Assembly: GCF_024600715.1 (NCBI RefSeq)
Contig: NZ_CP102332.1
Location: 6,448,001-6,512,000, forward strand
Direction of reading: 5' to 3'
Length of the DNA: 64,000 bases
Source: Streptomyces changanensis
Lineage (GTDB): Bacteria; Actinomycetota; Actinomycetes; Streptomycetales; Streptomycetaceae
Part shown: piece after piece, positions 50,786 to 60,068 of the stretch
How the letters are laid out: every line of letters starts with the position of its first letter
Numbering within the stretch: the first letter of the stretch is position 1
Program-made: the position numbers and the translations under genes
Notes under the pieces: model-generated
Told to the model about the DNA's origin: nothing
Databases searched by the model: none
The model's input: only the letters and a program-made list of their open reading frames with translations

Positions 50786-52560
50786 GCGGTGAGATACGGT
50801 TCGACGGCGGCCGCCCCGACGTCGACGCGGTACGGCGCATGAACGACCGCCTGGCCCCGCGCGGCCCCGACGGCGAGGGCCTGTGGAGCCAGGGCCCGGT
50901 CGCCCTCGGCCACCGTCGGCTGAAGATCATCGACCTGTCCGACCGGGGCGCCCAGCCGATGACCGACGGCTCCGACGCCGCCGCGACCGGCGTCTTCAAC
51001 GGCTGCCTGTACAACTACCAGGAGCTGCGGCGGGAGCTGCAGGGCCTCGGTCACCGCTTCGTGTCCACCTCGGACACGGAGGTGCTGATCAAGGCGTACC
51101 TGGAGTGGGGCGTCCAGTGCGTCGACCACTTCCTCGGGATGTTCGCCTTCGCCCTCGTCGACCACCGCACCGGGCAGGTCGTCCTCGGCAGGGACCGGCT
51201 CGGCATCAAGCCGCTGTACCTGGCGCCCGGCCCCGGGCGGCTGCGGTTCGCCTCCTCCCTGCCCGCCCTCCTCGCCGCCGGCGGGGTGGACACCTCGATC
51301 GATCCGGTCGCCCTCCACCAGTACCTGACCTGGCACGCGACCGTCCCCGCACCGCGCACGATCCTCAACGGCGTGGCCAAGCTCCCCCCGGCCACCGTCC
51401 GCGTGGTCGAGACGGACGGCACGTACCGCGACCGCCACTACTGGCAGCCGTCGTACACCCGCCGCCCCGAGCACGACGGGATGACCACGGACGAGTGGCG
51501 GGACGCCGTGCTGGAGGCGCTGCGCGTCGCCGTCCGCCGCCGCATGGTCGCCGACGTGCCCGTAGGCGTGCTGCTCTCCGGCGGTCTCGACTCCAGCCTG
51601 GTCGTGGCGCTCCTCGCCGACGAGGGCCAGCGCGACCTCGCCACGTTCAGTGTCGGCTTCGAGTCGGCCGGCGGGGAGCAGGGCGACGAGTTCCACTACT
51701 CACGACTCATGGCCCGCGAGTTCGCCACCGACCACCACGAGCTGATGGTGCCGTCCACCGAGGTGTCGGGCGCGCTCGACGCCGCCGTCGCGGCCATGGC
51801 CGAACCGCAGGTGAGCCATGACGTGATCGCCTTCCACCTGCTGTCCCGGCAGGTGTCCGAGCACGTCAAGGTGGTGCAGAGCGGCCAGGGCGCCGACGAG
51901 GTCTTCGCCGGCTACCACTGGTACCCCCGCCTCGCCGTGCCGGTGCGGGCGGACGCGGCCGACGCGTACGCGGAGGCGTACTTCGACCGTACGCACGCCG
52001 ACCTCGCCCGCATCGTGCAGCCCCACATGCTCCCCGGCGAGGACGTCTCGATGCAGTTCGTCCGGGAGCACATGGCCACCCCCGGGGCCGAGACCGCGCT
52101 GGACGCGGCCCTCAGGCTGGACACCCACGTCATGCTCGTCGACGACCCGGTCAAGCGGGTCGACAACATGACCATGGACTGGGGCCTCGAGGCCCGGGTG
52201 CCCTTCCTCGACCACGAGCTGGTCGAGCTCGCGGCGGCCTGCCCGCCCGAGCTGAAGCTCGCCCACGACGGCAAGGGCGTGCTCAAGGAGGCCGGCCGCA
52301 AGCTGCTCCCGACCGAGGTCGTGGACCGGCCCAAGGGGTACTTCCCGGTCCCCGCGATCAAGCACATGGCCGGACCGGTCCTGGAGCGGGTGCGCGAGGC
52401 GCTGGAGGCCCCCGCGGCCAAGGGGCGCGGCATCTTCCGGGACGAGTACGTGGCGGAGCTCCTGGCGGCGCCCGAGGAGCACCGTACGAGGCGAGGAGCG
52501 AACGGCCTGTGGCAGGTAGCGTTGCTGGAGCTATGGCTGCAGAAGCACGGCATCAACTGA
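50773..52560 (+). CDS. AsnB-type amidotransferase (asparagine synthase family, NAGGN-amidotransferase-like)
   Basis: A 595-residue class II glutamine amidotransferase. Cys2 of MCGLSGEIRF is the Ntn nucleophile of the N-terminal glutaminase, with RGPDGEG and GHRRLKIIDLSDRGAQPM. The synthetase domain has the pyrophosphate loop LLSGGLDSSLV at about 268-273 and GLEARVPFLDHELVELA. The length and VDDPVKRVDNMTMDWGLEAR segment resemble the amidotransferase of the N-acetylglutaminylglutamine amide trio, but the synthetase and M42 peptidase of that trio are not here. Its tail overlaps the S9 gene. Confidence 0.9.
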   Translation: MCGLSGEIRFDGGRPDVDAVRRMNDRLAPRGPDGEGLWSQGPVALGHRRLKIIDLSDRGAQPMTDGSDAAATGVFNGCLYNYQELRRELQGLGHRFVSTSDTEVLIKAYLEWGVQCVDHFLGMFAFALVDHRTGQVVLGRDRLGIKPLYLAPGPGRLRFASSLPALLAAGGVDTSIDPVALHQYLTWHATVPAPRTILNGVAKLPPATVRVVETDGTYRDRHYWQPSYTRRPEHDGMTTDEWRDAVLEALRVAVRRRMVADVPVGVLLSGGLDSSLVVALLADEGQRDLATFSVGFESAGGEQGDEFHYSRLMAREFATDHHELMVPSTEVSGALDAAVAAMAEPQVSHDVIAFHLLSRQVSEHVKVVQSGQGADEVFAGYHWYPRLAVPVRADAADAYAEAYFDRTHADLARIVQPHMLPGEDVSMQFVREHMATPGAETALDAALRLDTHVMLVDDPVKRVDNMTMDWGLEARVPFLDHELVELAAACPPELKLAHDGKGVLKEAGRKLLPTEVVDRPKGYFPVPAIKHMAGPVLERVREALEAPAAKGRGIFRDEYVAELLAAPEEHRTRRGANGLWQVALLELWLQKHGIN

Positions 52561-55058
52561 CCGGTCCCCGGCGGGACGAGGGGGACGCCCCGGTCGCCGC
52601 CCCCTCGACCGTCCTCCTGGCGCCGGCCGAGGGGGCCCGGGACGAACCGGTGCGGTTCACGGCGCACGGCTGCTGGTACCCGTCGGCCGACCCGTACGGT
52701 GCACAGGTCGCGTTCGTCTGCGACCGCGGCGGCGTGCCCCAGTTGTGGACCGGACCGGTCGACGGCGGCGAGGCCCACCTCCTCGACGCCGGCCCGGACC
52801 CCGTGTCGGAGGTGGCGTGGTCGCCCGACGGCCGGTGGATCGCCTACACCACCAGGCCGGGCGGCGGCGAGCACTCCCGCGTGCTGTGCGTACGCCCCGA
52901 CGGCACCGGGCGCCGCGTCCTCGCGGGCGCAGAACCCGGTACCTCCGCCTACCTGGGGTGCTGGCTCCACGACGGGTCCGCCGTGGCCGTCACGGTCGCC
53001 GCCCCCGCGGAGGGGACCGGGCACGCCCCCGGTGAGTCCGCGCCGGGCGAGGCGGAACCGGCCGAGCCGTCCGCCGTCGGACTGCCGGCGGGGTGGCGGG
53101 AGCGCGACGGCCGCGCCGTGCTCCTCGGCGGGGCGCACCACGGCGACGTCGCCCCCGCCGTCCGGCCGCCGACCGTCCTCCTGCCCGACGGGACGGCGTC
53201 CCGGCCGGCCACCCACGCGCGGTACGACGACCTGTTCACCGGAGCGGCCGCGCGACCGGCGGACGGTGCCCTCCTCGACGCGACCGCCCTCGACGGGGCG
53301 TACCGCGACGGGGCGTACCGCGACGGCGTCCTCCTCGACGGGACGCTCTCCGACACGACGCGGCTCGACGGGACGCTCACGGGGACGGCCACCGGGCCGG
53401 GCCCCGAGGGGCCGACGGTGCGCGCGGGCAACGGCCTCGCGGCCTACCTCGTGGACCCGGACGGCGTGGCGGCGCCGGTCCTGGTCGCCGTCGAGCGGAC
53501 GGCCGCCACCCTGCGCATCTGCGACGTCAGCCGCGACGGACGGCTGGCCGTCCTGCGGCGCGGCCCGCGCAACCGGCGGGAGGCCGTGGTCGTGCGCCTG
53601 TCCGACCTGGGCACGGCGGCCGCCGTGCCGGTCGCCGACGGGGACCCGTGGATCGGGGCCTTCTCACCGGACGGGCGGCGGCTGTGGCTGCGCAGCGACG
53701 CCGACCGGGAGTTCGCCGCCCTGCTCGCCGCCGACCTGGCGCCCGACGGGAGCGTCACCCGGCTGTCGGTGGCCGCCGAGCGCGACGGTGTCGACCTGGA
53801 GCTGCTCACCGTGGACCCCGAGGGTCGCGGCGCCTTCCTCGCCTGGAACGACGGCGGCCTGAGCGACCTGGAGTTCCGCCCGCTCGCGGACGCGCCGGAG
53901 GCCCCGGACACCTTGGGCGCTCCGGAAGTCCCGGTCGCCCCGGAACCGTCGGACGCCCCGAATGACCTGGCCGGCCTGGCCACCCCGGACGCCCCGGACC
54001 TGTGGGAGGGTCCCGGTGATCCGGACGGGCCGAGGACCGTGGTGGCGGCCGGGCACGGGGTCGCCCTGCCCCACGAGGTCGCCACCAGGGTCGCGCCCGC
54101 CGGCACGGGCGGCGCGGCCGTGGTCGCGCTCAGCGGCTCACAGCGCCGCCCCGGCGTCTGGTGGCTGCCCGGCACCGGGGAGCCGCTGCGGACGCCGTGG
54201 TCGTCGCGTGACGAGGAGGCGGTACCACCCGGCCGCCGGCCCACCCGCCCCGTCCGGCACCGCTTCACCGCGCGCGACGGGACGCCGCTCAGCGGCTGGT
54301 ACTACCGCGCCCCCGGACGCGGCCCCACCCGGCCCGCCCCCTGCGTGATCCACCTGCACGGCGGCCCGGAGGAGCAGGAGCGGCCCGTCCTCGACCCGCT
54401 CTACCACGAGCTGCTGGGCCGTGGCGTCGACGTGTTCGCGCCGGACGTGCGCGGCTCGTCGGGCCACGGGCGGGCCTTCGTCGACGCCGACCTCGGCACC
54501 GGCCGGTTCGCCGCGATCCAGGACGTCGCCGACTGCGCCGCGCACGCCGTCCTCGCCGGTCCCGCTGACCCGGCACGGCTGGGCGTGATGGGCCGCTCGT
54601 ACGGTGGCTACCTCGTCATGGCGTCCCTTGTCTGGCACCCGGAGCTGTTCCGCACGGGCGTGGCCGTGTGCGGCATGTCCGACCTCCAGACGTTCTTCGC
54701 CGGGACGGAGCCGTGGATCGCCGAGTCCGCCGCCCACAAGTACGGCCACCCCGAGCGGGACCGCGAGCTGCTGCGGTCGCTCTCCCCGCTCCACCGGATC
54801 GACGCCCTGCGCGTGCCCGTGCTGGCCGTCCACGGCGAGCACGACACGAACGTGCCGCCGGGGGAGTCCGAGCAGTTCGTCCGGGCGGCCCGCGACCGCG
54901 GGATCCCCGCCGAGCTGCTGACCCTCCGCGACGAGGGGCACGACTTCCAACGGGCGGACAACCGGCGCTTCTTCCGCCGGACGGCGGCCGACTGGCTGGA
55001 ACGCCACCTGGTCGGCGGGGGCGGCGGCGCCCCGCCCTTCGGGCACGGCGAGGAGTGA
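52533..55058 (+). CDS. S9 family (prolyl oligopeptidase/acylaminoacyl peptidase type) peptidase
   Basis: An 841-residue protein. An N-terminal beta-propeller of about 570 residues (EVAWSPDGRWIAYTTRPGGG, WIGAFSPDGRRLWLRSDAD) contains a long low-complexity insert. The alpha/beta hydrolase domain has the triad S689 (GRSYGGY), D771 (HGEHDTNVP) and H803 (DEGHDF). It cleaves short peptides or N-acyl amino acids. The ATG at 52533 lies 28 bases inside the amidotransferase gene, so translation is coupled. Context suggests it processes or degrades the product of the ligase/amidotransferase pair. A 13-bp-stem terminator follows. Confidence 0.92.
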   Translation: MAAEARHQLTGPRRDEGDAPVAAPSTVLLAPAEGARDEPVRFTAHGCWYPSADPYGAQVAFVCDRGGVPQLWTGPVDGGEAHLLDAGPDPVSEVAWSPDGRWIAYTTRPGGGEHSRVLCVRPDGTGRRVLAGAEPGTSAYLGCWLHDGSAVAVTVAAPAEGTGHAPGESAPGEAEPAEPSAVGLPAGWRERDGRAVLLGGAHHGDVAPAVRPPTVLLPDGTASRPATHARYDDLFTGAAARPADGALLDATALDGAYRDGAYRDGVLLDGTLSDTTRLDGTLTGTATGPGPEGPTVRAGNGLAAYLVDPDGVAAPVLVAVERTAATLRICDVSRDGRLAVLRRGPRNRREAVVVRLSDLGTAAAVPVADGDPWIGAFSPDGRRLWLRSDADREFAALLAADLAPDGSVTRLSVAAERDGVDLELLTVDPEGRGAFLAWNDGGLSDLEFRPLADAPEAPDTLGAPEVPVAPEPSDAPNDLAGLATPDAPDLWEGPGDPDGPRTVVAAGHGVALPHEVATRVAPAGTGGAAVVALSGSQRRPGVWWLPGTGEPLRTPWSSRDEEAVPPGRRPTRPVRHRFTARDGTPLSGWYYRAPGRGPTRPAPCVIHLHGGPEEQERPVLDPLYHELLGRGVDVFAPDVRGSSGHGRAFVDADLGTGRFAAIQDVADCAAHAVLAGPADPARLGVMGRSYGGYLVMASLVWHPELFRTGVAVCGMSDLQTFFAGTEPWIAESAAHKYGHPERDRELLRSLSPLHRIDALRVPVLAVHGEHDTNVPPGESEQFVRAARDRGIPAELLTLRDEGHDFQRADNRRFFRRTAADWLERHLVGGGGGAPPFGHGEE

Positions 55059-55071
55059 GCCACGGCCCGTA

Positions 55072-55105
55072 CCGCCCGCCGGACCCCCGTGCGTCCGGCG
55101 GGCGG
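55072..55105. terminator. Hairpin terminator after the S9 gene
   Basis: 13-bp arms (55072-55084 and 55093-55105) around an 8-base loop. Confidence 0.75.
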
Positions 55106-55334
55106 CGGTCGGGCCGGCGGTGCCTCGCGCCCGGAGCGGGACCCCACCGGCGTGGTGGCGGCCAGGCGGCTCCCGTACACACCGGTGGCCGTTGCGGCCC
55201 GGATCCTTCCGCCTTCGGTGGTGTGCTGGTTCCACCCGCCCTGGCCTCCTGCCCGCAGCCGGGTACGGGGGGCCGGGGTCGAGGTCTCCCTCCTCGCGCA
55301 CTGGCCGCTCCCTCCCACGCGGAAGGGCAAGCGC

Positions 55335-55690
55335 ATGCGCCCTGTCCGCTTCACCGAGTTCGTCGTCACCACCGTCCGGCCCCGGGCCGCCCGTGTGCAC
55401 ACCTTGGCGGAGGCGGGCGACACCCGGCATCCGTTCGGTGTCGGGATCACGCCGGGTGCCGGTGGCCGTGAGGCGAGGTGGCAGTTTACCGGGCAGCTGC
55501 CCGAGGGGGCGAAGCGCGACACCTTCACGGACGAGCCGGTAGCCGGCGCGCCGCCGTGCTGGCGGGCGCGCAGTGCCCGGAGGTCGCGGCGATCGAGCGG
55601 TGGTCGACCCGGCCGGACGCGACCCCGGCAGTCAGAGGCCTCACCCTCACGTTCCACAACGGGGCGCGGATCTTCGCCCGGCTCCTGTGA
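55335..55690 (+). pseudogene. Frameshifted small hypothetical gene
   Basis: An ATG after a GGAAGG-like site opens MRPVRFTEFVVTTVRPRAAR..., continuing to QLPEGAKRDTFTDEPVAGA. At about 55545-55555 the protein-like sequence switches to another frame (LAGAQCPEVAAIERWSTRPD, then LTLTFHNGARIFARLL) and ends at 55690. The two halves read as one protein of about 118 residues broken by a single-base change. Either a recent pseudogene or a sequencing error. Function unknown. Confidence 0.7.
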
Positions 55691-56246
55691 CGTCGATACG
55701 GCGGGTCGTACCCAAGCCTCAGCAGCGGCGGTCGGTGATGAAGTGACCGACGGCCAGGTCCCGTCCTGCCGGCATCGTCCGGGGAGCAGCGCCAGGGCCT
55801 GTCAGCGGACCTCAGGCCGCCGTACCGGTCGCCGCCGGCCCCGGATGACTCCCGAGAACGAGAAGGGACCGGCACAGCCGGCGGAACCCGCAAGGGGTTC
55901 GGCTGTCGAGGCGCTCGTTGTCGTAGTGCTCGTCGCCGATGAGGACCGAGGTGGCGTGGACGGGAAGGCCGGCCGGCGTGCGGGGGACGTCCTGAGAGGT
56001 CTGGCGGGTGAAGCCGAGGTCGGCCCGCTGCGGCAGTTCACCCTGGCCCACTCCCACCTACCGCAGCCATCCCGCGCAGGCTCGCGCCCTGCACCGCCGT
56101 CCGCGCCGGCGCAACGCCGACGCCCGCCACCTCGGCGTACTCGCCGCCCGGCAAGGAACGCGCCCGCATCCGCAGCGAGAGGAACATCCGCTGGGGCGGC
56201 AGACCACAGCACAAACAGCAGTCTGAACAACCTCCCGGCCAGGAAC
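55691..56246. other. Degraded region, no intact gene
   Basis: Several short frames overlap on both strands, with patches that look protein-like (minus strand: SVLIGDEHYDNERLDSR near 55935; plus strand: RIRSERNIRWGGRP near 56170 after a frame change). None is intact or recognised. This is the beginning of the fragment-rich terminal part of the window. Confidence 0.5.
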
Positions 56247-56567
56247 CTACGGTCGGTGTACCGACACGACCTCGTACGGTACGAGGTCGAGCGTCGCGAT
56301 CTTCAGTACTTGCTCCATGCACGCCCGCACGTCGGCGTCTTCGCGCGCGGCCGCCAGATCCGCTTGCGAGCGCCACTGGTTGTAGTTGGCCACTCGAGTG
56401 CCCTCAAGACCCCGGTGAATATTGGCTTGCACATAGCCAGGTTGCTTCGGCATGACCTCCCGCGCCATGTACTGGAGCAGCTCGATGAGACGTTGCTGAT
56501 TCTCGGGAGCGACGGTGAAGACATTGATGTAAGTGACCAGGCCGTCGCCCGTACTGATCTCGGTCAT
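56247..56567 (-). CDS. Antibiotic biosynthesis monooxygenase (ABM) domain protein
   Basis: A 106-residue single ABM ferredoxin-like domain: LVTYINVFTVAPENQQRLIE, PGYVQANIHRGLEGTRVANYN and QWRSQADLAAA with the terminal VPYEVVSVHRP strand. Family members are small cofactor-free oxygenases or polyketide quinone-forming enzymes; many are of unknown role. The ATG at 56567 has GGAGATATCGAGC upstream. The coding sequence is less GC-rich than the rest of the window. Confidence 0.9.
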   Translation of the reverse strand: MTEISTGDGLVTYINVFTVAPENQQRLIELLQYMAREVMPKQPGYVQANIHRGLEGTRVANYNQWRSQADLAAAREDADVRACMEQVLKIATLDLVPYEVVSVHRP

Positions 56568-56969
56568 GCTCGATATCTCCTCGCAGGCGCTGTGGATCAC
56601 GGTGTCCGTCACAGGAGGCAACACGGATCGACACCGCGTTTCTTCCAGGCCATGGCACTGCGCAACGCGCCCGCCCGCCACGGAAGTTCGGCGCCCGGGG
56701 CCTTCCCACACGCCAAGCTTGGCGAGCGCCTGGCTGAGCCCTGTGCGCTGCGACAGTGGCCCGTCCTGCTCCTGGGAGAATCTGCAGGTGAGGGGCTGCC
56801 CGAGCTTGCGCGAGCGAGCCGTGGCCACCTGGACAACGAAGTCCCGTCGTGACGACTGAGCAGGCGGGGACGGTCTCCCGTCCTCAGAAGGTCCAGGCAG
56901 GCCAGGCCGATTCCACCCGAGCGCATCGCAGGCCGGGAAGCAACGACCAACGCGGCGAACCAATCCGGT

Positions 56970-57279
56970 CACAGCACTGGCTCGACGGGCGCCTGGGGCG
57001 TTCGTCGAGGCCCAGGCGCAGCTCGTCCAGGAAGGACAGGTCGGGGCGGAAGCCGGTCAGGACGATCCCTCGTCGGCCGGGTCCAGGCGCGCCCGTCCTC
57101 GCCGACCAGGACGAGGCGGACCAAGGTGAAACCGCTTCGCGAAGCCGGGGCCACACGCCGGCCTCAGTCCACTCGGCCAGGCGCCGCCGGCATGTCATGC
57201 CCGAGCTGAAGCCCGGCTTGTGCGGCAGGTGGTCCCATGCGATCACGGTATGCAGGACGAACAGGATGCGCTGGAACAT
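56970..57279 (-). pseudogene. IS5-family transposase fragment
   Basis: The N-terminal block ILFVLHTVIAWDHLPHKPGF, SSGMTCRRRLAEWTEAGVWP and RLREAV matches the start of IS5-group transposases (usually FVLHTGIAWEHLPQELGFGSG). After about 57165 the frame deteriorates and the catalytic DDE part is missing. It abuts, and in part overlaps, the 3' end of the HxlR gene. Confidence 0.85.
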
Positions 57280-57667
57280 CAGCCGACCCCGAAAGGCTTG
57301 CCTCCTGCGCGTCGATCAGCTCGTCCCAGTGCTCCCGCGTCCATTCGCAGGCTGCGTCCAGCGGGCCCAGCAGGCCCCGGCCGAGTGGGGTCAGGGCGTA
57401 CTCGACACGGTGCTCCGTGCCCTCGTACTCCTCCCGTACGACGAAACCGTCCCGTTGCAGCCTCCGCAGGGACTGGCTCAGCGACTTGGCTGTGACGCCA
57501 CGCAGCGGGACCTTGAGCTCCGAGAATCGGCGCGGGCCGTCCTGCAGGCAGCGCAGAATCAGCGCGGCCCACTTGTCGCCCACGCGGAACGGCACCAGCG
57601 GGGACGGGCAGACGGGGTCGAACATCTCGGGATCCAAAGGGGTCCGTTCAGCCTGCGGCTTCGTCAT
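57164..57667 (-). CDS. HxlR family transcriptional regulator, 3' end fused into IS remnant
   Basis: A 167-residue frame. The HxlR winged helix is intact: CPSPLVPFRVGDKWAALILR, GPRRFSELKVPLRGVTAKSL, SQSLRRLQRDGFVVREEY and EYALTPLGRGLLGPLDAACEW. After DELIDAQEASLSG (about residue 124) the sequence runs out of frame through the IS5 fragment (57164-57279), so the last 40 residues are foreign. Divergent from the NAD-binding protein gene 59 bases away, which it probably regulates. Confidence 0.88.
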   Translation of the reverse strand: MTKPQAERTPLDPEMFDPVCPSPLVPFRVGDKWAALILRCLQDGPRRFSELKVPLRGVTAKSLSQSLRRLQRDGFVVREEYEGTEHRVEYALTPLGRGLLGPLDAACEWTREHWDELIDAQEASLSGSADVPAHPVRPAYRDRMGPPAAQAGLQLGHDMPAAPGRVD

Positions 57668-57726
57668 GATCCACACCGTAGGGAGGTATCCGGTCGGAAA
57701 CCAGCCCTCGGCCTACGCTCCTGCCC

Positions 57727-58332
57727 ATGGAAGCAAAGAGCAGCAAAATCATCGTCTTCGGCGCGGGCGGCCGGGTCGGCCGGGCGGCCGTGGCGGAGGC
57801 TCGCAGGCGGGGCCACGAGGTCACGGCGGCCGGGCGGACCGAGGGGAACGTGACGGACCCGGCGGCCGTAGCACGGCTCGCGGTCGGGCACGATGCGGCG
57901 ATCGTCGCCGTGTACGACCCCGGGGCGCCCCCCGGCGAGTTCTTCCCAGCCGTGGCCCGCGCCCTCGCGGAGGGGCTCCCGGCGGCCGGGGTGAAGCGGC
58001 TGGTGTCGGTCGGGCTGGCATCCGTACTGCCCACCGCGTCCGGCGACTTGCTGACGGATACTCCCGGATACCCACAGGAGTGGCGGGAGTTCTACGTCGG
58101 CCATGGCGCCGGCACCGAGGCCCTGCGGGCGGCCGCACCGGAGGCGCTGGACTGGGCGGTACTGAGCCCGGCGGGGGACTTCGACCATGAGGGCGAGCCC
58201 TCGGGCAGGTACGTGCTCGCTCCGGCAGCCGCCGACAGCCGGATCACGTACGGGGACTTCGCTCGCGCGCTGCTGGACCAGGCCGAATTCCCGACTCTGC
58301 ACCGGACCCACGCGGGAGTGTCCGCCGCATGA
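57727..58332 (+). CDS. NAD(P)H-binding NmrA/SDR-like protein
   Basis: A 201-residue atypical SDR: GAGGRVGRAAVAEARRRGHE at about 12-31 is the Rossmann motif, followed by VKRLVSVGLASVLP and LDWAVLSPAGDFDHEG. It lacks the YxxxK active site, as do NmrA-type redox sensors and quinone reductases. Divergent from HxlR (a common pair), and its stop overlaps the next gene (ATGA). Confidence 0.9.
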   Translation: MEAKSSKIIVFGAGGRVGRAAVAEARRRGHEVTAAGRTEGNVTDPAAVARLAVGHDAAIVAVYDPGAPPGEFFPAVARALAEGLPAAGVKRLVSVGLASVLPTASGDLLTDTPGYPQEWREFYVGHGAGTEALRAAAPEALDWAVLSPAGDFDHEGEPSGRYVLAPAAADSRITYGDFARALLDQAEFPTLHRTHAGVSAA

Positions 58333-58745
58333 CCGACACGATCCACGACAACCCGACCCCCTGGGTCGCTGACCACATCCGCCGCTTCGAGGAGACCGGC
58401 GGCCACCCCCGCCCCGGGGTGGCCGACCTGCTCCTGACCACCCGGGGCCGCAGGTCCGGCCTGCTGCGCCGCACGGCGCTGGCGTACGTCCGGGATGGGG
58501 ATGCGTACGTCCTCACGGCGTCCAACGCAGGCGCGGACCGCCACCCCTCCTGGTACCTGAACCTGCTGGCCATCCCGGAGGTCACCCTCCAGGTCGGCGG
58601 GGCCACCTTCCCGGCCACGGCGTCAGAATCGGCCCGCCTGTGGCCGGCGGTGGTGGACGCGATGCCCTCGTACGCGGCCTACCGCACCGCGACCACCCGG
58701 AAGATCCCCCTGGTGCTGGTCACCCCGACGAGGCGGGCGAGCTGA
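58329..58745 (+). CDS. F420-dependent nitroreductase family (Ddn/DUF385) protein
   Basis: A 138-residue split beta-barrel protein: LLLTTRGRRSGLLRRTALAY, DAYVLTASNAGADRHPSWYL, NLLAIPEVTLQVGG are the standard Ddn/FGD-type motifs for deazaflavin F420 binding. It probably reduces quinones or nitro compounds with F420H2. Coupled to the NAD-binding gene by ATGA. Confidence 0.92.
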   Translation: MTDTIHDNPTPWVADHIRRFEETGGHPRPGVADLLLTTRGRRSGLLRRTALAYVRDGDAYVLTASNAGADRHPSWYLNLLAIPEVTLQVGGATFPATASESARLWPAVVDAMPSYAAYRTATTRKIPLVLVTPTRRAS

Positions 58746-58849
58746 CGGTCACGCGAAACGAGTCCCGTACGCTCCCTGCGCGCCCGCGTCGAGAGGACGC
58801 GGCCTGCACCGTGCAGCAGCCGTACGCAGCCCGGGCCACCCGGCTTGTC

Positions 58850-59140
58850 GGTGACGACGCGGTCGGGCGGGTCCGGGGACGCCCCGGTCCGGTCCACCTG
58901 CCCGACGGCGTGGGAGTGCTGCTGGACGTGGGCCAGGAGGCGGTCCCCGGTGCCGTCGGCGGACCAGTGCCGGAAGCGTTCGTAGGCCGTCTTCCACGGC
59001 CCGCAGCGTTCGGGCAGGTCACGCCAGGTAGCCCCGGTGGACATCTTCCACAAGATCCCGTTGACGACCTGGCGCCGGTCCCGCACAGGCCTGCCCATCC
59101 GGCCCGCCGCCGGCAACGGAGCGTTCAACGCCCGCGACCC
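58850..59140 (-). pseudogene. IS5-family transposase N-terminal fragment
   Basis: Reading GRMGRPVRDRRQVVNGILWK, MSTGATWRDLPERCGPWKTA and YERFRHWSADGTGDRLLAHV, the typical DUF4096/IS5 N-terminus, then drifting out of frame near the place where the first catalytic Asp should be. No C-terminal part follows. Confidence 0.85.
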
Positions 59141-59982
59141 ATCTGTCTGTTCATGCCGGCGCACCACGAACCAAGCAATGAGCGATCCCCTCCGCGGACA
59201 CGACCTGAGGGCTGTCCGGCGAGGGCGAGGTTGGGCATGCGGGCGATGCCGAGCATGGCGTGGTGGACGCCGTCGCCCTTGAGTCGGCAGTCAGGGAGGG
59301 TCTTCCCGGTCTTCATCCGGGCGAATACGTGCTCGACGCGGGCTCGGACCTGCTTGTGGGACTTGTTGTGTTCCTCTTTCGAGTCCGGGAGTCGGATCTG
59401 GCCGTGCTTGCGGCGGTGGGCGATGACGAGTCCGGTGCCTGGGTGGCCGCCGTCGGCGATCGTGAGGGTCTCGCCGACGGCTGCTTTGGCGCCGGATTCC
59501 TCCCATGCCTTGCAGTCGTTGCGGTTCCCGGCGAGCGGTCGGCCGACCACGACGACCAGGCGGGTGTCGGCGTCGATGACGATCTGGTGGTTGGTGGAGT
59601 ACCGGTAGTTCTCCGACCGCTCGGCGATGGTGTGGTCGCGGGTGGGGACCAGGGTGCCGTCCACGATGAGTACGGTGTCCTTGGCGAACCGCTTGCGGGG
59701 CTGGAGAGCGAGCATCGGCCCGAGGTGGTCGATGATCCGGCTCGCTGCCGACTTCGAGACCCCGAACAGCGGCGCGGGCTGCCGCATGGTGAGGTTCGTG
59801 CGCCAGTACGCGGCCACCAGCAAGGCTCGGTCCTCCAGCGGGAGGCTCCACGGCCGGCCCGTGCGGACCGCGTCCGCACCCTCACGGCGCAGCACGGTCA
59901 CCAGCTTGCCGAACTGCCGCGGCTTCAGCCCGGTGAACGGGGCTATCCAGGACGGTTCCGACGCCGTGATCACACCGGCCAC
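59125..59982 (-). mobile_element. DDE transposase, apparently intact (DDE_Tnp_4, IS5/Harbinger-like)
   Basis: A 285-residue transposase. Helix-turn-helix region RQPAPLFGVSKSAASRIIDH is at about 67-86. Catalytic residues are D108 (LIVDGTLVP), D177 (TIADGGHPG) and E217 (ARVEHVFARMK). The last 20 residues (GSWCAGMNRQMGRGR) run into the neighbouring IS5 fragment, so the original end may have been altered. ATG at 59982. Inverted repeats were not identified. Confidence 0.88.
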
Positions 59983-60068
59983 GGCAAGATCGTCTCATCT
60001 TGGCCCTCCTGCCTCTGGCTGGACACAACTCAGTCGCCCGGACGGATTCGGCATGAGAACCTCCACCC

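Noticed and set aside
50672..52560. Lasso-peptide cluster (AsnB-like cyclase plus precursor)
   Set aside because: No PqqD-like recognition protein, no transglutaminase-like B2 protease and no leader with a conserved Thr at -2; the AsnB protein is of the full glutaminase-bearing type.
49420..55058. Standard N-acetylglutaminylglutamine amide osmolyte trio
   Set aside because: The amidotransferase fits, but the ATP-grasp synthetase and M42 peptidase are missing, so only resemblance is claimed.
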